A stretch of 64,000 nucleotides of DNA from Rapana venosa (Eukaryota > Mollusca > Gastropoda > Neogastropoda > Muricidae). How positions within the stretch are numbered: position 1 is the stretch's first letter; each line of letters begins with the position of its first letter. Shown in pieces: positions 59,520-64,000 of this stretch. The stretch covers positions 32,985,908 to 33,049,907 of the forward strand of contig CM054140.1 in NCBI GenBank assembly GCA_028751875.1, written 5' to 3'. The notes under the pieces were generated by a model. That model was not told the origin of the DNA. It was given only the letters and a program-made list of their open reading frames with translations, and searched no databases. The position numbers were made by a program, and so were the translations under genes.

Positions 59520-59690
59520 AAGTCAAGTCAAGTCAAAAAGACTTTCATCATCCCAGGAAGCCTGATGAAGGGAAATTACAATACTGACAGGCATATAGAT
59601 AAGTATCATAATCTCAAAAAACACAAAAAAGCTACATTTCATATATATATTGGTTAAAACATTCCAAGATAACTTCAAATAAAAATGTCA
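59520..59690 (-). repeat. Dispersed repeat family E, copy 3
   Basis: AAGTCAAGTCAAGTCAAAAA then GACTTTC, AATTACAATACTGACAGGCA, ACACAAAAAAGCTACATTTC then ATAT and AACATTCCAAGATAACTTC are the reverse complement of 39147-39285. The pentamer tail (AAGTC)n is at left. Confidence 0.75.
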
Positions 59691-60285
59691 TGAACACACA
59701 CACACACTGCACACGCACACAAACATGTGCAAGCATGCGCGTGCACACACACACACCAATTGGGAATACAATGTTATGAAAACCATTGACTAGAAAAGAC
59801 ATATAAACTTATTATTTACACATGCACATATGCAACACGCACACACATATGAGCATGCATGCACGAACATACACACCCACACACATTCACCAATGTACGA
59901 TTACAATGTTTTAAAGGCCATTGACTAAGAAGGCATAGAGACTTATTTCATATATATATATCTCTCTCTCTCTCTATATATATATATCTATATCTATCTA
60001 ACTATCTATCTATCTATCTATCTATATAACACACACACACATATGCACACACACACATGTGTACACTGTAACAGTGTAAGTCTGTGTGGGTGTGTATATG
60101 TGAGTGTGTATGCGTGCATGTATGTGTGTATGACTGAGCATGTATGATTGAGTGTATGTGTGTGTGAAGTGAAGTTAAGTCAAATTTTTATTTCCAGATG
60201 GTACATCAAGCCATCTATCTACTAACCTTGGAACAAAAACAACTTGATCAATATCTAACTACATTATTACCATAAGACATAACCA
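59691..60285 (+). repeat. CA/TG, TATATA and (TATC)n microsatellite cluster
   Basis: (CA)n at 59695-59755 and 59838-59890, TATATATA/TCTCTCTC at 59950-59990, (TATC)n at 59988-60025, (CA)n at 60028-60055, (TG)n at 60090-60165. ACCAATG...ACAATGTT...GCCATTGACTA...AAGACATA segments at 59755-59815 and 59889-59945 are a short duplication. Confidence 0.8.
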
Positions 60286-60519
60286 ATGATAATAAAACCG
60301 ACTCAAAGACAACAAAAAAACAACAGAGAAAAAACCCCATATATGTCCCCCCGCACCCCAAAGAAAAAAGAACAACAAAAACCATCACCAACAAAAAAAC
60401 CCAATAAAATACTTACCAAACAAGAAAAGTACACTGCAGAACTCGTAAACACACACACACCACAACATAACACAACACAAACATATTTATACACACACCA
60501 CAACACTGAATCAAGATGA

Positions 60520-62660
60520 CGGAAGCGTTCAGAGGCTAAAGCAACGCTCTGCTGATGATCGCCTTTCAACTAGTAAGGTAACAAAGCTGACGAGATCCAG
60601 AAGCCTAGGTGGCCATTTACATTGTAAGCCTGCCAACGACATCAAACACACATGACTCACCGACTGAAGAATGACAGTACTCCACGACCAGCAACAGAAA
60701 ATTTCACGCGACAGGACTCCTTGTTCCAGCCTGCCTCCACCTCTGCAAACGAAGAAATGGGGCATGGTAAAACGACTGACACTCCCAGCAACACAGTGAG
60801 TGAAATCAGAGATCTAAAAAGACTTGTTGCCTCACTGTGTGAGAAGATAGATTTCCTGGAGAAATGCACAGGCCAGTAAAATCAACATGCGTGCAGTAAC
60901 TCCCAGTTAGAAAGAAACACGTTACATTGACAAGGAGACCCAGACAGTTCTGTAAAACTTACCTATGCTCAGGTTGCTAGGTCGGCTGCACCAGTTCCTG
61001 GTAAAAAAGCACCAGCCAAAAAGTCAGGTGCAGGGCTGGTGCAGCATAAAAGAAACGAAAAAACTACTTCAAAAGAATGATGTCAAGACTGTGACTGACG
61101 TCAAACCACCATCTCATAGGCCTACAAGAAAAACACCTGGTTCTAAACAGAAAGAAGAACATAAGACATGCCGCATGTGGCATTTCATCACGACTGTCAT
61201 GAAGGGGGTCAATGCTGACAGACTAGGGCTTTCCTATGGATTTAACATGGTGTTCTGTAAAGCCCTCAAAATAGAAGAGTTACAACCAGCCCTCAACACA
61301 GCATTTTCCAACTCTGACATACCTGTGGATGCTATTGTCATCCACTGTGGTATAAATGACATAAGGACCTCTGACTCAAGACTTAGCAGGAAAAATACAT
61401 TGACTATATTAGTGTATAAAAAGTACTGTTGCTGACCACCCTAGAACAAAGATTGTTGTCAGCACCAGCCGCCATGGCGCAGTGGTTAGCGCCTTGGATT
61501 ATGGACTGGAAGGTCGTGGGTTCGATTCCCATAAGAGTCATAGGGATTTTTCGGACTCCAGCCGGATCCTACCCAGAGTGAGTGTGCTGTGGGCTCAGTG
61601 GGAAGAGTGGGACCACACAGTTGAGCTTCATCCACTTAATGGATGCCCGTTTCAGAGTGTTGCTCAAATTACCTGACCAACACTGCAGGTGTCTGTATCT
61701 CGGGCCCGGTTGACACCGGGTTATATTATGATAGTAAGCATAGAGTACAACCCTGTCAAGTGGTCTCAACCCATATGCATTTCCACAGCAGCATCATTAC
61801 GTCATCCTCATTGTCACTGATCATCATGCAACAAAAAATTGCCTCTGATTCCATGGTCCCAGTTGCTCTGGTCTCATGGTGATCTCAGATTCGGTTTGCC
61901 CATACACTTCTGTGCCAGTGGTGAGTTTGTCTTTGTGTCAAAGCCTTAGGGGTTGGAGGTTCGTGGGGGATGGCCGTTGGAGGAACGTTGTGGTGGTTGC
62001 CACCTCGGGTGGGCAACTCACTCAATCTGGCTCCACGACTGAGCTAATACTGTCGTTAGTAGGGGGCTTAGTAGGTGGTGTCCTACGTATGTTAGGTCAA
62101 AACAGGCACCTCTGAACACCACCAAAGTGACCCAGCAGCAGTGCAGGGCCCCTCTGGCTGGTGGCCCCACAGCGGCCTGATAGTGATGGGCTCCTTGTGG
62201 ACTTCCGACCCTGAGGATGAGACATAACAAATCTGGTATGGTTGTGGCAGGGAGATGTGAATGAGCGGCGTGGGAACAGCAGGACAGGGGATGTCACGGA
62301 AGATGAGGCAGCAAAACAAAACAAAAAAGACTGTCAGCAAGATTGCTCCTGTATGAGATTTTAAACTTAATGTACAGAGGGAACTTTTTAATGCACTGAT
62401 CAGTGCTGAACTTCATGATGCTGCTAATGTTTCTTTAGTTCACCACTCCAACCTTCCATCGAACACCAGGGTTCTAAACAGTAAAGGATGGTCTACACCC
62501 ATCACAGAGAGGATCCAGTGTACTGGCAGTCGTCGGCAGACACGTCTGCAATCAAGTAGCAGGAACTTTCCAGCCTTCTCCAGAGTCCTACCTCCACTTG
62601 GAGACAGGGGCCCTGGTGGAACATTATGGATATTTAGGCGAATGGTTCTGAACGTTTAAG
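60520..62660 (+). pseudogene. LINE ORF1 with SGNH-hydrolase fold, interrupted by an 867-bp SINE
   Basis: 60652-60879: Thr/Ser-rich N-terminus then coiled-coil SEIRDLKRLVASLCEKIDFL. 60965-61435: basic linker (VQGWCSIKETKKLLQKND), then the SGNH part: MKGVNADRLGLSYGF (block I, with the GDS replaced by TTV), AIVIHCGINDIRTSDSRLSR (block III). The frame breaks at KIVVS (61448-61462), where the insertion begins. It resumes past 62331 as VSKIAPV and LNVQRELFNALISAELHDAA then NVSLVHHSNL, continuing to a basic Arg/Ser tail near 62600. This aligns along its length with 7696-6420. Block I is damaged in both copies, so esterase activity is unlikely here. Confidence 0.75.
61465..62331 (+). mobile_element. 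Long tRNA-headed SINE (family D copy 2), 867 bp, with 8-bp target duplication
   Basis: TGTCAGCA flanks it at 61457-61464 and 62332-62339, and the ORF1 frame resumes after removal. It begins CCAGCCGCCATGGCGCAGTG then GTTAGCGCC (A box), with GGGTTCGATTCCC (B box) at 61519-61531. The body shares 61534-61700 with family D copy 1. Later it has GGTTGCCACCTCGGGTGGGC, TTAGTAGGGGGCTTAGTAGG. It ends in an A-rich tail (AAAACAAAACAAAAAAG). Alternative reading: a family D SINE plus an independent older insertion. Confidence 0.7.
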
Positions 62661-62864
62661 AACTGACTGTTGAAACTGTTTAGAGATTTACTTAGTGTCA
62701 TCTATGTAGATCTGTGATTGATTCTGGCTCTCACTTTCTGATCATTTCTATTACTTAGATCTAGTCTATTGGTAATAGTTGCAGCCGTGCTATCTTGAAT
62801 TTTTTTTTCCTGTTCATTCATTTACTTATCTATTGATTTATTCACTTACTTCTACTCTCATTAT
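62661..62864. other. ORF1-ORF2 spacer of the LINE
   Basis: About 200 bp of AT-rich DNA with (TTTA/CTTA)n, no frame. The spacing is compatible with one LINE carrying ORF1 then ORF2. Confidence 0.4.
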
Positions 62865-63952
62865 CAGGACAGCATCCAGTAAAAATACTGCAGTGGAACT
62901 GCAGATCAGTGATGACAAACCTACACTAACTCTTTCATCACCTTTCCAAAGTCAGTTACCAAGTATTAGTTTTACAGTCATTGAATCAATGAATGTCAGT
63001 CAAAACAATTTGCCTGGACTGGCAAACTTTTATTACCCACCAATTCATGAAAACATTATGAGTGATACAGAAAAGATCAAAACCGTGAAAAAATGGAGTA
63101 TACTTCATGTAAATCACCAGTACCATCTTCTATATTGAATCTATATTCCCGTGCAGCAAACATATAAGTCAATAATCATATCATCATAAATGTTGTCTCT
63201 GTATATCTCCCTAAAGGTCCAAATGAGGAAAATACTGAATGGATTCGCACATTGCAAGATTCAAATAAAAAATGGTTAGTCGTTGGCGACTTTAATGCGC
63301 ACTCTCCTTTTTGGGATAAGGGCAGCACACCAGTAAGTAGCAAGAGATTTGTTGAAAATATAGTAGATTCTTCCCTTTATTTATTCAATATTGGTAGTGT
63401 AACTAGAATCCCAGACATTGCTAGTCATAGGGAAAGTGCCATTGATTTGTCTTTTCATTTCTCCTGTGCTTGCTCCAAATTGTAAATGGGAAACTCACAC
63501 CAACACTTTAGGGAGGGATCACTTACCAATTACGATTACCCTTAATGACCACTCTTGTGTATGTAGTAATGATACAGATGTTATCCCCAAATATAATTAT
63601 GATCTTGCTGACTGGAATAAACTTAATGCTTTTTTAACTGCGGTAAATACAGAAAGCATTAAAGATGATGACGTCGATATGTTTTACCAAAAAATTACAG
63701 ATATAATTTTACAAGCTGCTGATGGTTCAATTCCCAAATTTTTATCTTTAAAATAAAAATTCAGGTAACATATGATGGAATGATTTTTGTCAGAAAGCTG
63801 TAAATGAGAAAAAAGAAAAGTATGATATCTATGTAAAAAAGCGCAATGAAAAACAAATCATCTCTCAATGAAAAGAGCAAACTCTGCATGCAACAGTATT
63901 ATAGCACAAGCTAAGCGCCAGTTTTGGAGTAGTTTCTGTTCAAAAGACGTTT
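62865..63952 (+). pseudogene. LINE ORF2 endonuclease, start of ORF2
   Basis: HPVKILQWNCRSVMTNLH (about 62872-62925) is the N-terminal catalytic Asn block. Then NVVSVYLPKGPNEENTEWIR (63193-63250), NKKWLVVGDFNAHSPFWDKG (GDFNAH, 63264-63320), IDLSFHFS, and LGRDHLPITITL (63502-63540: the DH block). After this KYNYDLADWNKLNAFLTAVN (63590-63650) and, near 63900-63950, IAQAKRQFWSSFCSKDVS, the pre-RT region of I/Nimb-type LINEs. Stops occur at 62930, 63137 and 63758 and frame changes at about 63400-63480. RT is cut off, as CATCATCATCATTGACC follows at 63960. Confidence 0.8.
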
Positions 63953-64000
63953 CCAACTATCATCATCATCATTGACCATTACACCCAGCGGTGTGTAGGG

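Larger units (their letters stand above)
60520..64000 (+). mobile_element. LINE (I/Nimb-like) with SGNH ORF1 and ORF2 start, runs to window end
   Basis: Combines the SGNH ORF1 (60520-62660) and the endonuclease start (62865-63952) in the same strand and order, with a long SINE in ORF1. The pieces at 6420-7696 (ORF1, -) and 7945-10815 (RT-RNase H, +) may represent the same or a related family. The final 40 bases, with (CATCAT)n, may be the start of another repeat. Confidence 0.65.

Overview
This is a repeat-dominated piece of an animal nuclear genome, most likely a gastropod mollusc. The grounds are several tRNA-headed SINE families sharing one central core, DIRS and non-LTR retrotransposons, long (GA)n/(GT)n tracts, no operon-like gene packing and candidate GT-AG introns. 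The gastropod assignment is an inference from SINE style; no host protein here identifies a species. Almost every open reading frame is a transposon remnant or a low-complexity shadow.

Host gene: three phase-compatible candidate exons on the + strand (372-500, 16193-16251, 20803-20925), with acceptor/donor sites, a stop codon and AATAAA at 21035-21040, look like the 3' end of one gene. Its last two introns (15.7 and 4.6 kb) are full of mobile DNA. The protein end has a hydrophobic segment and a Cys-containing tail; I cannot name it.

Layout. 1-1.5 kb: SINE ends and the first exon. 1.74-6.29 kb: a DIRS-type element (- strand) with inverted terminal repeats, an internal complementary region, gag, RNase H and tyrosine recombinase, but no reverse transcriptase palm. 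6.4-7.7 kb: a LINE ORF1 with an SGNH-hydrolase fold (-). 7.9-10.8 kb: an RNase H-bearing LINE (+) split by a pogo/Tigger-like DNA element. 12.2-14.0 kb: a 47-bp minisatellite and another RNase H LINE 3' end. 14.2-20.2 kb: SINEs, a tRNA/5S-rRNA composite SINE, a 37-bp minisatellite with a SINE inside it, and a polypurine block. 21-24.5 and 29 kb: C/A-rich tandem and dispersed repeats around a second DIRS-like element (24.8-28.85 kb, +) with gag, RT, RNase H and recombinase. 30.5-35.1 kb: a Tx1/L1-like LINE with a truncated RTE-like LINE inserted. 35.7-36.1 kb: a 60-bp tandem repeat. 36.5-37.7 kb: a hAT remnant with TIRs and a 6-bp target duplication. 38.8-42.3 kb: SINEs and LINE scraps. 42.3-45.6 kb: a LINE remnant (-) interrupted by two younger insertions with clear target duplications. 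42.6-44.3 and 46.5-50.6 kb: two copies of a LINE whose ORF2 carries a PHD-like zinc finger; the second is split by a 1,632-bp TIR element. 50.7-60.5 kb: SINEs, VNTRs, microsatellites and otherwise unannotated sequence. 60.5-64.0 kb: a LINE with SGNH ORF1 and the start of an endonuclease ORF2, its ORF1 interrupted by an 867-bp tRNA-headed insertion; it runs off the window end.

The window is best read as layered insertions. Several empty-site comparisons and target-site duplications can be read directly and give relative ages. None of the retroelement reading frames is intact, so none looks autonomous as assembled.
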